The position numbers were made by a program, and so were the translations under genes. Positions 62,643-64,000 of a stretch of 64,000 nucleotides of DNA are shown piece after piece. How positions within the stretch are numbered: the stretch's first letter is position 1; each line of letters opens with the position of its first letter. A model generated the notes under the pieces. The model searched no databases. It was not told the origin of the DNA and worked only from the letters and a program-made list of their open reading frames with translations. The stretch comes from Syntrophaceticus sp050949745 (GTDB lineage Bacteria; Bacillota; DSM-12270; Thermacetogeniales; Thermacetogeniaceae), in NCBI GenBank assembly GCA_050949745.1, contig JBMNGF010000018.1, positions 1 through 64,000 of the forward strand. Direction: 5' to 3'.

Positions 62643-64000
62643 ATGAATAGACAGTCAACATTTAGCACTATACGTAAATCAACATTAGCATTTGAAGAAG
62701 CAAAAATTACTGCCCTGTACTGCAGGCTTTCACGTGATGATGAGCTTGCAGGAGACAGCAACAGTATAGTAAACCAGAAGGCAATTCTAAAAAAATATGC
62801 TGAAGACAACGGTTTTCGCAACATCGAATTTTATGTGGATGATGGGGTCAGCGGTACAACTTTTGATAGACCAGACTTTAACCGCATGATTGCAGATGTA
62901 GAGTCCGGTAGAATCGGAACGATTATCATCAAGGATATGTCCCGTTTCGGCAGGGATTACCTTAAAGTAGGTTATTATACCGAGATTATGTTTCCTGAAG
63001 CAGATGTACGATTCATTGCTATTAACAACGGTATTGATAGTGCAAACCAAGCAGACAGTGACTTTACACCGTTTCTTAACATTATTAATGAATGGTACGC
63101 TAAGGATACTAGCAAGAAAATCCGTGCTGTGTTCAAATCCAAGGGACAGTCAGGCAAGCCACTCTGCACCAATCCACCTTACGGTTATATTAAAGACCCT
63201 AAAGACAAGTTGCACTGGATTATAGATGAGAAAGCCGCCGAAATGGTCAGAGATATTTTCCGACTGTGCATGGCTGGCTTTGGACCCACGCAGATAGCAA
63301 AGCAACTTGAAAAGCGATGCATTGATACACCTACGGTTCATCTTCGCAAAATGGGTATTAACACTCCAGCAAGACCACCTGAAAACCCATATGCTTGGTC
63401 GGCTCGTACCGTAGCAGATATTCTGGCTAAAATGGAATATCTAGGTCACACGGTAAATTTCAAGACTTCTAAAAAGTCATATAAGAGCAAAGTCAAGATA
63501 TTGAACAATCCAGAAGATTGGCTGGTTTTCAAAAATACCCATGAAGCAATTATTGATGAGGGCACTTGGGAAACAGTGCAGAAAATCAGAGATGGCAAGC
63601 GAAGACCATCGCGATTAGGTAAAATGGGAATGCTTTCTGGCATGATGTTTTGTGCCGACTGTGGAGCAAAGCTGTATCAGGTTAGAGGCAAGGGATGGAC
63701 ACACGATAAGGAATACTTCGTTTGTGCTACTTATCGCAAGAAAAAGGGTATGTGCAGTTCACATCAGATACGCAATGTTGTAGTGGAACAGCTTTTGCTA
63801 GAAGACTTAAGACGTGTAACCTCCTTTGCCAAAGACCATGAACAGGAATTCATCCGTATAGTTATGAATAATTCAGAAAAGGAACTTGCCAAAGAACTCC
63901 GCCAAAGTCAAAAGGAGTATGAACAAGCACAGACTCGCATTGCTGACATAGATAAAATCATTCGAAAGCTATATGAGGATAGTGTGATGGGCAAAATTCC
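62643..64000 (+). CDS. tnpX: Large serine recombinase, TnpX-like (runs off window end)
   Basis: 452 residues visible. The N-terminal resolvase domain has the catalytic Ser of ALYCRLSRDDE at residue 30, DGVSGTTFDRPDF and IIIKDMSRFGRDYLKVG. It is followed by the recombinase domain (PYGYIKDP, WSARTVADILAKMEYLG), a zinc ribbon starting FCADCGAKL and a coiled coil (LAKELRQSQKEYEQAQ) before the window ends. The TnpX class catalyses excision to a circle and re-insertion, usually at GA dinucleotides. ATG 62643 has GGAGG at 6 bases. No internal stop is present. The C-terminal DUF4368 region would lie beyond the window. Confidence 0.9.
   Translation, partial: MNRQSTFSTIRKSTLAFEEAKITALYCRLSRDDELAGDSNSIVNQKAILKKYAEDNGFRNIEFYVDDGVSGTTFDRPDFNRMIADVESGRIGTIIIKDMSRFGRDYLKVGYYTEIMFPEADVRFIAINNGIDSANQADSDFTPFLNIINEWYAKDTSKKIRAVFKSKGQSGKPLCTNPPYGYIKDPKDKLHWIIDEKAAEMVRDIFRLCMAGFGPTQIAKQLEKRCIDTPTVHLRKMGINTPARPPENPYAWSARTVADILAKMEYLGHTVNFKTSKKSYKSKVKILNNPEDWLVFKNTHEAIIDEGTWETVQKIRDGKRRPSRLGKMGMLSGMMFCADCGAKLYQVRGKGWTHDKEYFVCATYRKKKGMCSSHQIRNVVVEQLLLEDLRRVTSFAKDHEQEFIRIVMNNSEKELAKELRQSQKEYEQAQTRIADIDKIIRKLYEDSVMGKI

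Larger units (their letters stand above)
57341..64000 (+). mobile_element. Tn4451-type / phage-satellite-like mobile element (partial)
   Basis: From the junction inside the diguanylate cyclase to the window end, all long genes except the IS3 insert read on the plus strand: P4-type primase, HK97 capsid, TnpW-like, TnpX-like recombinase. In Tn4451-type elements the large serine recombinase lies at one end. The right end is not in the window. The left end is not typical because the primase is missing its start. Confidence 0.55.

Overview
The window looks like the chromosome of an anaerobic, probably spore-forming Firmicute of the Clostridia. Shine-Dalgarno sites are strong (AGGAGG-type) and TTG/GTG starts are frequent. 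The gene content also fits: rubrerythrin, a CWB2 cell-wall protein, lipoprotein-dependent peptide/nickel ABC transporters, an ECF transporter, a CofE-like ligase and a Tn4451-type recombinase. This assignment is an inference from gene content. No rRNA, tRNA or CRISPR array was seen.

1-9.9 kb: the end of a rubrerythrin gene, a small HAD phosphatase, and a four-gene minus-strand operon encoding five copies of an 'NGGFE' beta-sandwich-like domain, possibly a spore-surface operon. These are followed by a ZIP metal transporter broken by a -1 frameshift, a truncated secreted CWB2 protein, a 5'-broken DUF7309-like gene and an orphan solute-binding lipoprotein.

9.9-18.1 kb: an accessory, decaying region. 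An IS1634-family element (10275-12280) is flanked by a perfect 219-bp duplication, and an IS256-family element (16726-18107) by an exact 8-bp duplication. Around them lie a nuclease fragment, a Phd/RelB antitoxin with a wrecked RelE/ParE toxin, a SEC-C protein and gene scraps.

18.4-43.1 kb: the most interesting part, a roughly 25-kb co-directional locus of very large genes. The order is DUF4007 protein, P-loop ATPase, CysH/DndC-like PP-loop sulfur enzyme, a giant fusion (putative sulfur-binding domain, NERD nuclease, pseudokinase, kinase, DptF-like ATPase), DptG-like, DptH-like, a second DUF4007-like protein, a second large ATPase, a MazG remnant, and an SspE-like DUF262-DUF1524-DUF5655 protein. 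Most junctions overlap or are tightly spaced. I read it as a DNA-sulfur (phosphorothioate)-linked defence system. It combines Dpt (DndFGH)-type, Ssp-type and Pgl/BREX-type parts in an arrangement I do not recognise as a described type. No DndD/E, SspB nickase or cysteine desulfurase is evident.

43.3-57.3 kb: a truncated DUF4268-like gene, then an ECF transporter operon (S and T subunits and a double ATPase that is cut off). A minus-strand SBP-permease-permease-ATPase-ATPase operon follows, with a nearby methyltransferase and a terminator-containing 5' leader. Next come a CofE-like F420-0 ligase and a diguanylate cyclase whose N-terminus is missing.

57.3-64 kb: a mobile element joined directly to the broken diguanylate cyclase. 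It carries a P4-type primase (5'-truncated and split by an IS3-family element flanked by a perfect 323-bp duplication), a lone HK97-type capsid gene, a TnpW-like protein and a TnpX-like large serine recombinase that runs off the window end. The many truncations suggest repeated insertion and recombination around the islands.
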